A DNA stretch of 51,022 nucleotides from Caballeronia temeraria (GTDB lineage: Bacteria; Pseudomonadota; Gammaproteobacteria; Burkholderiales; Burkholderiaceae). Under the pieces are notes generated by a model. It worked only from the letters and a program-made list of their open reading frames with translations, was not told the origin of the DNA and ran no database searches. Below, piece after piece: positions 7,751 through 15,755 of this stretch. Position numbers and translations under genes: made by a program. Each line of letters starts with the position of its first letter. Position 1 is the stretch's first letter. The DNA lies in NCBI RefSeq assembly GCF_001544795.2, contig NZ_FCOI02000044.1, positions 1 through 51,022 on the forward strand, read 5' to 3'.

Positions 7751-8446
7751 ATGGCGCAATTCCACATCGCTCCCAGCATCCTGTCCGCCGACTTTTCCCG
7801 CCTCGGCGAGGAAGTCCGCAACGTCGTCGCCGCCGGCGCCGACTGGATTCACTTCGACGTCATGGACAACCACTACGTGCCGAATCTGACGATCGGCCCA
7901 TTGGTCTGCGAGGCCATTCGCCCGCACGTGGACGTGCCCATCGACGTGCATCTGATGGTGCGCCCGGTCGACCGCATCGTGCCCGATTTCGCAAAGGCCG
8001 GCGCCAATGTGATCAGTTTTCATCCGGAAGGTTCGGATCATATCGACCGCACGCTGTCGCTGATCCGCGATCACGGCTGCAAGGCGGGCCTCGTGTTCAA
8101 TCCCGCCACGTCGCTGAATTACCTCGATCACGTGATGGACAAGGTCGATCTCGTGCTGATCATGTCGGTGAATCCGGGCTTCGGCGGGCAGTCGTTCATT
8201 CCCGAGGCGCTCAACAAACTGCGTGAGGCGCGCGCGCGCATCAATGCGTATCGCGATCGCACGGGCCGCGAAATCCATCTGGAAGTCGACGGCGGCGTGA
8301 AGGTCGACAACATCGCGGAAATCGCGGCGGCCGGCGCGGATTCCTTCGTCGCGGGATCGGCCATTTTCGGCAAGCCCGACTACAAGGCCGTCATCGACGC
8401 AATGCGCGCGGAACTGGCGAAAGCCGCATCGGGAGCGAAGGCATGA
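7751..8446 (+). CDS. rpe: Ribulose-phosphate 3-epimerase
   Basis: TIM-barrel epimerase of 231 residues that interconverts ribulose-5-phosphate and xylulose-5-phosphate. Active-site landmarks: IAPSILSADF at the N-terminus, HFDVMD (His34, Asp36), DVHLMV, MSVNPGFGGQ and LEVDGGV. Its stop overlaps the gph start by 4 bp (ATGA), implying translational coupling; the rpe-gph pair before trpE is common in proteobacteria. Confidence 0.95.
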   Translation: MAQFHIAPSILSADFSRLGEEVRNVVAAGADWIHFDVMDNHYVPNLTIGPLVCEAIRPHVDVPIDVHLMVRPVDRIVPDFAKAGANVISFHPEGSDHIDRTLSLIRDHGCKAGLVFNPATSLNYLDHVMDKVDLVLIMSVNPGFGGQSFIPEALNKLREARARINAYRDRTGREIHLEVDGGVKVDNIAEIAAAGADSFVAGSAIFGKPDYKAVIDAMRAELAKAASGAKA

Positions 8447-9183
8447 GTGAGATCGCAGCGGCGCAGCCGCCTTTCGTGAACCGCCCGATCCGCGCGGCCA
8501 TCATCGACCTCGACGGCACCATGGTCGACACCGCGGACGACTTCGTCGCGGCGCTGAACGCGATGCTCGCGCGCATCGCCATCGAACAGCCGGTCACGCG
8601 CGATGAAGTCACGGGCTACGTCGGCAAGGGTTCGGAGAATCTGATTCGCAGCGTGCTCGCGGTGCGGCTGTCGCCGTCGCAGGCGGCCTCGCAGTTCGAC
8701 GACGCGCTCGCGATCTATCAAAGCGAATACGCGAAGGTCAACGGCAAGCATTCGGCGCTCTTCCCGGAAGTGAAGGAAGGCCTCGAAGCGATGCGCGAAA
8801 GCGGTATCGTGCTTGCGTGCGTGACCAACAAGCCGCATCGGTTCGCGGTGGAATTGCTGGCGCACTTCGGCATCGCGGACTTTTTCAAGGTGATTCTCGG
8901 CGGCGATTCGCTGCCGGCGAAGAAACCTGATCCGCTGCCGATGCTCACCGCATGTGAACGGCTGGACGTCCTGCCGCGCGAGACCGTGGCGGTCGGCGAT
9001 TCGGAAAACGACGCGCTCGCGGGCCGCGCAGCGGGCCTCGCGACCTTGACGGTTCCGTATGGTTACAACCATGGGAAGCCTGTACAGTCCGTGAAATCCG
9101 ATGGTATAGTTTCCTCGCTGCGCACCGCAGCACTGGCGATTGCCGCCACTTTGGCGCCGCCGGATACCACACTGACTGAATAA
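8443..9183 (+). CDS. gph: Phosphoglycolate phosphatase
   Basis: HAD-superfamily phosphatase of 246 residues with motif I IDLDGT (nucleophile Asp22), motif II CVTNKP and motif III/IV KKPDP..VGDSENDALAGRAAG. It dephosphorylates 2-phosphoglycolate arising from DNA-repair ends or oxygenase activity. It overlaps rpe by 4 bp and ends 12 bp before the trp leader peptide; its 3' end seems to host the trp promoter. Confidence 0.92.
   Translation: MSEIAAAQPPFVNRPIRAAIIDLDGTMVDTADDFVAALNAMLARIAIEQPVTRDEVTGYVGKGSENLIRSVLAVRLSPSQAASQFDDALAIYQSEYAKVNGKHSALFPEVKEGLEAMRESGIVLACVTNKPHRFAVELLAHFGIADFFKVILGGDSLPAKKPDPLPMLTACERLDVLPRETVAVGDSENDALAGRAAGLATLTVPYGYNHGKPVQSVKSDGIVSSLRTAALAIAATLAPPDTTLTE
9081..9110 (+). 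promoter_or_regulatory. Candidate trp operon promoter inside the 3' end of gph
   Basis: TGTACA (9081-9086), an 18-bp spacer and TATAGT (9105-9110) with an extended -10 TG (TGGTATAGT). The predicted start near 9117 would give a leader of about 80 nt before the trp leader peptide. Motif match is fair; there is no independent evidence. Confidence 0.45.
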
Positions 9184-9195
9184 GTCCATCAATTC

Positions 9196-9270
9196 ATGTT
9201 TCTCAACAGAAAACGGAGTCTGAGCAGCATCGACCGGGGAGCCTGGCCCTGGCGTCGCTGGTCGCGCTGA
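9196..9270 (+). CDS. trpL: trp operon leader peptide
   Basis: A 24-codon ORF that starts ATG TTT CTC and carries three Trp codons close together (9244, 9250 and 9259; peptide end AWPWRRWSR). Tryptophan is rare, so three of nine consecutive codons is strong evidence of an attenuation leader. The stop codon (9268-9270) lies inside the RNA segment that forms alternative hairpins, and a T-run terminator follows before trpE. Too short for ordinary gene callers. Confidence 0.85.
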   Translation: MFLNRKRSLSSIDRGAWPWRRWSR

Positions 9271-9328
9271 CCTCGCCCGAGGTGCGCTGAAGCCATCATG
9301 CGTGATCGCGCTTCAGCATCCGTTTTTT
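9225..9328 (+). promoter_or_regulatory. trp attenuator: alternative 1:2, 2:3 and 3:4 hairpins
   Basis: Hand folding gives three mutually exclusive structures. 1:2 pairs CAGC..CGACC (9225-9235) with GGUCG.GCUG (9260-9269), looping out the first two Trp codons. 2:3 pairs GCGC..ACCUC (9264-9274) with GAGGUGCGC (9279-9287). 3:4 is the terminator: GCTGAAGC (9286-9293) with GCTTCAGC (9310-9317), inner ATCA/TGAT pairing and a T6 run at 9323-9328. A ribosome stalled at the Trp codons should break 1:2 and favour 2:3; a ribosome at the stop codon should favour termination. Confidence 0.8.
9286..9328 (+). terminator. Attenuator terminator before trpE
   Basis: An 8-bp stem (GCTGAAGC/GCTTCAGC) with an inner 4-bp stem and a TGCG loop is followed by CATCCGTTTTTT. 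It lies about 220 bp before the trpE start, as expected for an attenuator terminator in the leader. Positions 9329-9548 hold no further feature I can recognise. Confidence 0.8.
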
Positions 9329-9548
9329 GTTTCGCTGCGCTTTCCGCGCCGTTTCCGTTGATTCGTCGTATATCGAGCCTCGCTCAGGCACGCGTCGTGT
9401 AGTGCCGTGCGAGCCGCCCTTTCCGCTTCCGGAATTCGAAGCGGCGGGGCCGTCGTATGCGATCATCACGAGATTCGACCGACTGCAGCGCCCCGCACTC
9501 CCCGACGCCGCTCCACCCTGAAAGCGTGCGCCGCTCAAGGATCGCAAC

Positions 9549-11045
9549 ATGACCGAACTCGAATTCCAATCGCTGGCGAACGAAGGCTACAACCGCATTC
9601 CGCTCATCGCCGAAGCCTTAGCCGACCTCGAAACCCCGCTCTCGCTTTATCTCAAGCTCGCGCAGACCGAGCGCAACGGCGCGAACTCCTTCTTGCTGGA
9701 GTCCGTCGTGGGCGGCGAGCGTTTCGGGCGCTACTCGTTCATCGGCTTGCCGGCGCGCACGACCGTCAGCGTGCAAAACGGCAAGACCCAAGTCATGACC
9801 GACGGCAATGTCGTCGAGACGAACGACGGCGATCCGCTCGCGTTCATCGAGCAATATCAAAAGCGCTTCAAGGTCGCGACGCGGCCCGGCTTGCCGCGTT
9901 TTTGCGGCGGTCTCGCGGGCTATTTCGGTTATGACGCGGTGCGTTACATCGAGAAGAAGCTCGCGCACAGCGCGCCGCCCGACGATCTCAATCTTCCCGA
10001 TATCCAGCTGCTGCTGACCGAAGAAGTCGCGGTCATCGACAACCTCGCGGGCAAGCTCTATCTCATCGTCTACGCCGATCCGACCCGGCCCGAAGCCTAC
10101 GCAAAAGCGAAGCATCGGCTGCGCGAACTGAAGACGCGTCTGCGCGTGACAGTCCAGCCGCCGGTGACGTCCGCAAGCGTGCGCACCGAAACGTTCCGCG
10201 AGTTCAAGAAGGACGACTACCTGAACGCCGTGCGCAAAGCGAAGGAGTACATCGCGGCGGGCGAACTGATGCAGGTGCAGGTCGGGCAGCGGCTCATCAA
10301 GCCGTTCCGCGACAACCCGCTTTCGCTGTATCGCGCGCTGCGTTCGCTGAATCCGTCGCCGTACATGTACTACTACAACTTCGGCGGCGAAGTGCACGTG
10401 GTCGGCGCATCGCCGGAAATTCTCGTGCGTCAGGAAAAGCGCGCGGAAGATCGCATCGTGACGATCCGTCCGCTCGCCGGCACGCGTCCGCGCGGCAACA
10501 CGCCCGAGCGCGACGCCGAACTCGCCACCGAACTGCTGAACGATCCGAAGGAAGTCGCCGAGCACGTGATGCTGATCGACCTCGCGCGCAACGATGTGGG
10601 CCGCATTGCGCAGACGGGATCGGTCACGGTGACGGACAAGCTCATCATCGAAAAGTATTCGCACGTGCAGCACATCGTGAGTTCGGTCGAAGGCAAGCTC
10701 AAGGAAGGCATGAACAATTTCGACGTGCTGCGCGCCACGTTCCCGGCCGGCACGCTCTCCGGCGCGCCGAAGGTTCGCGCGATGGAACTCATCGACGAAC
10801 TCGAGCCGGTCAAGCGCGGTTTGTACGGCGGCGCTGTCGGTTATCTGTCATTCAGCGGCGAAATGGATCTGGCCATCGCGATCCGCACCGGCCTCATCCA
10901 CAAAGGCAATCTCTATGTTCAGGCGGCAGCGGGTGTCGTCGCCGATTCGGTGCCCGAATCCGAATGGCAGGAAACGGAGAACAAGGCGCGCGCCGTGCTG
11001 CGCGCCGCCGAGCAAGTGCAAGACGGCCTCGACAGCGACTTCTGA
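9549..11045 (+). CDS. trpE: Anthranilate synthase component I
   Basis: Chorismate-binding enzyme of 498 residues. The feedback-inhibition element LLES is visible at 49-52, and the C-terminal catalytic core shows GELMQVQVGQR, PSPYMYYY, IRPLAGTRPRG, LIDLARNDVGR and FPAGTLSGAPKVRAMELID. With TrpG it makes anthranilate from chorismate and glutamine. It is the first structural gene after the attenuator, with trpG starting 12 bp after its stop. Confidence 0.96.
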   Translation: MTELEFQSLANEGYNRIPLIAEALADLETPLSLYLKLAQTERNGANSFLLESVVGGERFGRYSFIGLPARTTVSVQNGKTQVMTDGNVVETNDGDPLAFIEQYQKRFKVATRPGLPRFCGGLAGYFGYDAVRYIEKKLAHSAPPDDLNLPDIQLLLTEEVAVIDNLAGKLYLIVYADPTRPEAYAKAKHRLRELKTRLRVTVQPPVTSASVRTETFREFKKDDYLNAVRKAKEYIAAGELMQVQVGQRLIKPFRDNPLSLYRALRSLNPSPYMYYYNFGGEVHVVGASPEILVRQEKRAEDRIVTIRPLAGTRPRGNTPERDAELATELLNDPKEVAEHVMLIDLARNDVGRIAQTGSVTVTDKLIIEKYSHVQHIVSSVEGKLKEGMNNFDVLRATFPAGTLSGAPKVRAMELIDELEPVKRGLYGGAVGYLSFSGEMDLAIAIRTGLIHKGNLYVQAAAGVVADSVPESEWQETENKARAVLRAAEQVQDGLDSDF

Positions 11046-11057
11046 GGAGACAAGACC

Positions 11058-11642
11058 ATGCTGCTGATGATCGACAACTACGATTCCTTCACTTACAACC
11101 TGGTCCAGTACTTCGGCGAACTCGGCGAGGACGTGCGCACGTATCGCAACGACGAAATCACGCTCGACGAAATCGCGAAGCTCAATCCCGAGCGCATTTG
11201 TCTTTCGCCGGGACCGAGCAATCCGCAACACGCGGGCATCACGCTCGACGTGCTGCGCGAGTTCGCAGGCAAGCTGCCGATTCTCGGCGTGTGCCTCGGC
11301 CATCAGGCGATCGGCGAGGCCTTTGGCGGACGTGTCGTGCGCGCGCAGACCATCATGCACGGCAAGGTGAGTCAGATCGAAACCGACTGTAAAGGCGTGT
11401 TCGCCGATCTGCCTAAACACTTCAACGTGACGCGCTATCACTCGCTGGCAATCGAGCGCGAGTCTTTGCCCGACTGTCTCGAAGTGTCCGCATGGACGCC
11501 TGACGGCGAGATCATGGGTGTTCGTCACCGTGAACTGGAAGTGGAAGGTGTGCAGTTCCATCCAGAATCGATTCTGTCCGAGCACGGCCACGCGCTGCTC
11601 GAAAACTTCGTGAAAAACTCTTCGACCGGCAAGCGGGCCTGA
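11058..11642 (+). CDS. trpG: Anthranilate synthase component II (glutamine amidotransferase)
   Basis: Class-I glutamine amidotransferase of 194 residues. The nucleophile is Cys79 in GVCLGHQAIGEAFGG, and the His/Glu pair sits in VQFHPESIL. It supplies ammonia to TrpE; in many bacteria the same protein also serves PabB for folate. A GAGGAGA ribosome site precedes it. Stand-alone TrpG, not fused to TrpD as in enterobacteria. Confidence 0.95.
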   Translation: MLLMIDNYDSFTYNLVQYFGELGEDVRTYRNDEITLDEIAKLNPERICLSPGPSNPQHAGITLDVLREFAGKLPILGVCLGHQAIGEAFGGRVVRAQTIMHGKVSQIETDCKGVFADLPKHFNVTRYHSLAIERESLPDCLEVSAWTPDGEIMGVRHRELEVEGVQFHPESILSEHGHALLENFVKNSSTGKRA

Positions 11643-11646
11643 CGAC

Positions 11647-12681
11647 ATGACCATCACCGCACAAGAAGCGCTGCAGCGCACGATCGAGCATCGCGAAATT
11701 TTCCACGACGAAATGCTGCATCTGATGCGCCAGATCATGCGCGGCGAGATGTCGCCCGTCATGGCCGCAGCGATCATCACCGGCCTGCGCGTGAAGAAGG
11801 AAACCATCGGCGAGATTGCCGCCGCCGCGACCGTGATGCGCGAGTTCGCCAATCACGTCGACGTGGCGGACAACTCGAATTTCGTCGATATCGTCGGCAC
11901 GGGCGGCGACGGCTCGCATACGTTCAACATTTCCACCGCGTCGATGTTCGTCGCCGCGGCCGCCGGCGCGAAGGTCGCGAAGCACGGCAATCGCGGCGTG
12001 TCGAGCAAGTCCGGCAGCGCGGACGTGCTCGAAGCGCTCGGCGTGAACATCGATCTGACGCCGGAACAAGTGGCCGCGTCGATTGCCGAAACCGGCATGG
12101 GCTTCATGTTCGCGCCGAACCATCATCCGGCGATGAAGAACATCGCGCCCGTGCGACGAGAACTCGGCGTGCGCACCATCTTCAATATTCTCGGGCCGCT
12201 CACGAATCCGGCCGGCGCGCCGAACCAGCTTCAGGGCGTGTTCCATGAAGACCTCGTTGGCATTCAGGTGCGCGTGATGCAGCGTCTCGGCGCGAAGCAC
12301 GTGCTCGTCGTGTACGGCAAGGACGGCATGGACGAAGTGTCGCTCGGCGCCGCGACCAAAGTCGGCGAGCTGAAGAACGGCGAAGTGACCGAGTACGAGA
12401 TTCATCCGGAAGATTTCGGCCTGCAAATGGTGTCGAATCGTTCGCTGAAAGTGCAGGACGCGCAGGAATCGAAGGCGATGCTGCTCGGCGCGCTGAACAA
12501 CAAGGCGGGCGTCGCGCGCGAGATCGTCACATTGAACGCCGGGACCGCGCTTTATGCTGCGAATGTCGTCGATTCGATCGAAGCCGGCATGGCCGCCGCG
12601 CGCGAAGCGATCGAAAGCGGCACGGCGCGCGAGAAGGTCGAGACGCTCGTGAAGTTCACGCAGCAATTCGCCAGGAAATAA
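11647..12681 (+). CDS. trpD: Anthranilate phosphoribosyltransferase
   Basis: Enzyme of 344 residues that joins anthranilate to PRPP. The PRPP loop GTGGDGSHTFNIST, the KHGNRGVSSKSGSADVLEALG segment and NPAGAPNQLQGV are characteristic. It starts 4 bp after the trpG stop, so the genes are probably translationally coupled. Confidence 0.95.
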   Translation: MTITAQEALQRTIEHREIFHDEMLHLMRQIMRGEMSPVMAAAIITGLRVKKETIGEIAAAATVMREFANHVDVADNSNFVDIVGTGGDGSHTFNISTASMFVAAAAGAKVAKHGNRGVSSKSGSADVLEALGVNIDLTPEQVAASIAETGMGFMFAPNHHPAMKNIAPVRRELGVRTIFNILGPLTNPAGAPNQLQGVFHEDLVGIQVRVMQRLGAKHVLVVYGKDGMDEVSLGAATKVGELKNGEVTEYEIHPEDFGLQMVSNRSLKVQDAQESKAMLLGALNNKAGVAREIVTLNAGTALYAANVVDSIEAGMAAAREAIESGTAREKVETLVKFTQQFARK

Positions 12682-12703
12682 CGGAACCCGAACGGAAGCT
12701 GAT

Positions 12704-13489
12704 ATGAGTGACATTCTGGATCGCATCATCGCGGTCAAGCGCGAGGAAATTCGCGCCGCCGAACAAAGCGCGCCGCTCGAGGAGCTGAAGCTCGAAGCCA
12801 GTTCGCGCGATCTGCGCGATTTCGTCGGCGCGTTGCGCGCGAAGCACGCGGCGAATCAGGCGGCCGTCATTGCCGAAGTGAAGAAGGCGAGCCCGTCGAA
12901 AGGCGTGCTGCGCGAGAACTTCGTGCCCGCCGACATCGCACGCTCGTACGAGAAAGGCGGCGCCGCGTGTCTTTCCGTGCTGACCGACGTGCAGTTCTTC
13001 AAAGGCAGCGTCGCGTATCTGCAGGAAGCGCGCGCCGCGTGCAGCCTGCCGGTGCTGCGCAAGGACTTCATCATCGATCCGTATCAGATCATGGAAGCGC
13101 GCGCGATGGGCGCGGACTGCATTCTGCTGATCGCCGCCGCGCTCGAACTCTCGCAGATGCAGGATCTCGAAGCGTACGCGCATTCGCTCGGTCTCGCGGT
13201 GCTGGTCGAAGTGCACGACGCCGATGAACTGCGCGACTCGCTCACGCTGAAGACGCCGCTCATCGGCATCAACAATCGCAATCTGCGCACGTTCGAAACG
13301 ACGATCGACACGACCATCGGCATGCTGGAACAAGTGCCGGATGATCGCATCGTCGTGACGGAATCCGGCATCTTGTCGCGCGTCGATGTCGAGCGGCTGC
13401 GCGCGATGCGCGTGCACACGTTCCTCGTCGGCGAAGCGTTCATGCGCGCCGACGATCCGGGCGCGGAACTCGCGCGCATGTTCTTCTGA
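12704..13489 (+). CDS. trpC: Indole-3-glycerol phosphate synthase
   Basis: TIM-barrel enzyme of 261 residues. Landmarks are IAEVKKASPSKG, YEKGGAACLSVLTD, FKGS, VLRKDFIIDPYQI, GINNRNLRTFE and VTESGI. It closes the indole ring. It is a single-function TrpC (no TrpF fusion). trpF, trpB and trpA are absent from the window, matching the split trp genes known in Burkholderia relatives. Confidence 0.95.
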   Translation: MSDILDRIIAVKREEIRAAEQSAPLEELKLEASSRDLRDFVGALRAKHAANQAAVIAEVKKASPSKGVLRENFVPADIARSYEKGGAACLSVLTDVQFFKGSVAYLQEARAACSLPVLRKDFIIDPYQIMEARAMGADCILLIAAALELSQMQDLEAYAHSLGLAVLVEVHDADELRDSLTLKTPLIGINNRNLRTFETTIDTTIGMLEQVPDDRIVVTESGILSRVDVERLRAMRVHTFLVGEAFMRADDPGAELARMFF

Positions 13490-13508
13490 TTTCATCGACA
13501 GGGACCGC

Positions 13509-14153
13509 ATGGGCATCGAACGGGAACTCAAGCTCGCGCTCGCGCCGTCGCAACACGACGACGTCGCGCGCTTCTTCGACGAACGCACCGGCGCGGGCAA
13601 GCCGATCGAGCTTGCCAACGTCTACTTCGACACGCCGGACTGCGCGCTCGCGAAGGCGAAGTCCGCGCTGCGCCTGCGCCGCACGCCTGAACAATGGCTG
13701 CAGACGTTCAAGACGCTCGGCAAATCGGTGGCCGGTCTGAGCAACCGGCACGAGTGGGAATTGCCGGTGAAAGGCGAAGCGCTCGAAATCGATGCGCTGA
13801 TCGCCGCCTGCGACGACGACGCCGCGCGCGAGGCGTTGCAGCGCGCAGCGTCGAATCTGATCGCGCTCTTCAAGACCGATTTCAGGCGCATCGTGTGGGA
13901 CATCGAGCGCGAAGGTTCGCAGATCGAAGTGGCGCTCGATAGTGGCGAAATCACGGCGGACGTCGACGGCAAGATGCGTCGCGCGGACATCAGCGAGCTT
14001 GAGCTGGAGCTGAAATCCGGCGAGGAAAACGCGCTTTCGATGCTCGCGGCGGAATTGCGCGGCGCGTTTCCCGAAATCGTTCCCGAAGATCAGAGCAAGG
14101 CGCAGCGCGGTTATCTGCTGCGCGAGAAATCTGAGATGCCCGAAAAGTCCTAA
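13509..14153 (+). CDS. CYTH domain protein (triphosphate tunnel metalloenzyme)
   Basis: A 214-residue CYTH protein. The N-terminal ExExK signature appears as IERELKL (residues 3-9), followed by YFDT, RLRR, WLQTFK, RHEWE, FKTDFRR and SELELELK strands that line a triphosphate-binding tunnel. Family members hydrolyse inorganic triphosphate or thiamine triphosphate, or act as adenylate cyclases. It resembles the N-terminal half of E. coli YgiF; the CHAD domain often attached is missing. The ATG at 13509 lies 19 bp after trpC, so it probably rides on the trp transcript. Confidence 0.85.
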   Translation: MGIERELKLALAPSQHDDVARFFDERTGAGKPIELANVYFDTPDCALAKAKSALRLRRTPEQWLQTFKTLGKSVAGLSNRHEWELPVKGEALEIDALIAACDDDAAREALQRAASNLIALFKTDFRRIVWDIEREGSQIEVALDSGEITADVDGKMRRADISELELELKSGEENALSMLAAELRGAFPEIVPEDQSKAQRGYLLREKSEMPEKS

Positions 14154-14176
14154 CGCAAAACCCGCAACGCCCGAGC

Positions 14177-14959
14177 ATGAGCCAACAGCCTTCCCTTTTC
14201 GCGGATAACGAAACTTCGGGCGCGTCGTCGAATATCACGACGCTCGAAAGCCAGTTCGACGCGCTGCCCGCCGACTGGCGCCGCCATCTGAAGCCATTCA
14301 TCGACGGCAAGCACTACGCGGCGCTTTGCGCGTTCGTCGATGCCGAGCGCGCCGCCGGCAAGACGGTCTATCCCGCCGATGTTTTCCGTGCGCTGCGTCT
14401 GACCCGCCCCGCCGACGTGAAAGTCGTGATCCTCGGGCAAGACCCGTATCACGGCGAGGACAAGGGCGCGCCGCAAGCGCACGGTCTCGCGTTCTCGGTG
14501 CCCGCGCCGGTGCGCCCGCCGCCCTCCTTGCGCAACATCTTCAAGGAGATTCACGCGAGTCTAGGTTTTCCCGCGCCCGCGCACGGCTGTCTGGATTCCT
14601 GGGCGAAGCAAGGCGTGCTGCTGCTGAACACGTCGCTGACGGTCGAGCGCGATAAAGCCGGGAGCCACGCGAAACGCGGCTGGGAACAATGCACCGACAC
14701 GCTGATCCACGAAATGGCGCAGCGTCACGACGGCCTCGTGTTCATGCTCTGGGGCGCGCACGCGCAGGCAAAACGCGGCCTGATCGAAGGCACCGGGAAG
14801 TCGCATTGCGTGCTGGAGTCGGCGCATCCGTCGCCGTTGTCGGCGTATCGCGGATTCTTCGGCTGCGGGCATTTCGCGCTCGCGAACGAATATCTGACGA
14901 AGCACGGCCGCGAGCCGATCGACTGGCGTCTGCCCGCCGAGCCGGAATTGCTCGCCTGA
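14177..14959 (+). CDS. ung: Uracil-DNA glycosylase
   Basis: Family-1 uracil-DNA glycosylase of 260 residues. The water-activating motif GQDPYHG (Asp89), the PPSLRNIFKEI segment, LLLNTSLTV and the HPSPLSAYRGFFGCGHF DNA-intercalation loop are all present. It removes uracil from DNA. The N-terminus (SQQPSLFAD) is a short tail, not a sorting signal. It follows the CYTH gene by 23 bp and is ended by a strong terminator. Confidence 0.95.
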   Translation: MSQQPSLFADNETSGASSNITTLESQFDALPADWRRHLKPFIDGKHYAALCAFVDAERAAGKTVYPADVFRALRLTRPADVKVVILGQDPYHGEDKGAPQAHGLAFSVPAPVRPPPSLRNIFKEIHASLGFPAPAHGCLDSWAKQGVLLLNTSLTVERDKAGSHAKRGWEQCTDTLIHEMAQRHDGLVFMLWGAHAQAKRGLIEGTGKSHCVLESAHPSPLSAYRGFFGCGHFALANEYLTKHGREPIDWRLPAEPELLA

Positions 14960-14965
14960 AAAGCA

Positions 14966-15000
14966 AAACCCCGCTGAGTTCACTCCAGCGGGGTTTTTTT
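14966..15000. terminator. Bidirectional terminator between ung and azoR
   Basis: AAAACCCCGCTG and CAGCGGGGTTTT form a GC-rich stem with a T7 run on the plus strand and an A-run on the other flank, serving the convergent ung and azoR genes. Confidence 0.9.
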
Positions 15001-15014
15001 CAGGCCGAAACGGC

Positions 15015-15611
15015 TTAAACCGCGGCGATCGCCTCACGTGCCGACGCCAATGCTGCGCCAGCCGCTTCCGGACCCATGTTCAGGCCTTCGGCGTAGATGA
15101 AGTTCACATCGGTCATGCCGAGGAAGCCGAGGAAGGACTTGAGGTACGGCGTCTGCGAGTCGTGCGGCGTGCCGGCGTACTTGCCGCCGCGCGCCGACAC
15201 CACGTACACCTTCTTGCCCTTCACGAGACCTTCCGGACCGTTCGCCGTGTACTGGAACGTGATGCCAGCGCGCGCGATCCAGTCGAAATACGCCTTCAGT
15301 TGCGACGAAATGCCGAAGTTGTACAGCGGCGCCGCGATCACGACGATATCCGCCGCTTGCAGCTCGGCGATCAGCGCTTCGCTCTTCGCGTTGATCGCGG
15401 CCTGTTCCGCGGTGCGTTGATCGGCGGGCGTGAAGAACGCGCCGAGCGTGGCGTCGTCGAGGTGCGGCAGGGCGTCGCCCAGCAGATTGCGCACGACCAG
15501 CTTCGCGCCCGGATTGCTTTGTTGCAGTTTCGCGGTCAGTTCGTCGGCGAGCAGCGTCGATTGGGCGCCTTGCGAGCGGGCGGCGGAGTTGATTTGCAGA
15601 ATCGTCGTCAT
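15015..15611 (-). CDS. azoR: FMN-dependent NADH:quinone/azo oxidoreductase AzoR
   Basis: Flavodoxin-like reductase of 198 residues. FMN-binding segments are INSAARSQGAQS (phosphate loop), APLYNFGISSQLKAYFDWI and SARGGKYAG. AzoR enzymes reduce quinones and azo compounds by two electrons, probably to limit quinone redox stress. It is co-directional with the M61 peptidase gene but separated by 144 bp, so it may have its own promoter in 15612-15755. Confidence 0.93.
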   Translation of the reverse strand: MTTILQINSAARSQGAQSTLLADELTAKLQQSNPGAKLVVRNLLGDALPHLDDATLGAFFTPADQRTAEQAAINAKSEALIAELQAADIVVIAAPLYNFGISSQLKAYFDWIARAGITFQYTANGPEGLVKGKKVYVVSARGGKYAGTPHDSQTPYLKSFLGFLGMTDVNFIYAEGLNMGPEAAGAALASAREAIAAV

Positions 15612-15755
15612 GATGGCTTCCTGTTTCTATCTGGTTTCGGGCGCGCTCTGCGTCCGGCTTAGGAAGCATTCTTCTCATTTCGACGCTCGGGAAAAAGCCG
15701 TCCGGTCGTGACGGATCGTTGCATCCGTAGAACAATCCGCCACGCTTTCCCGGGG

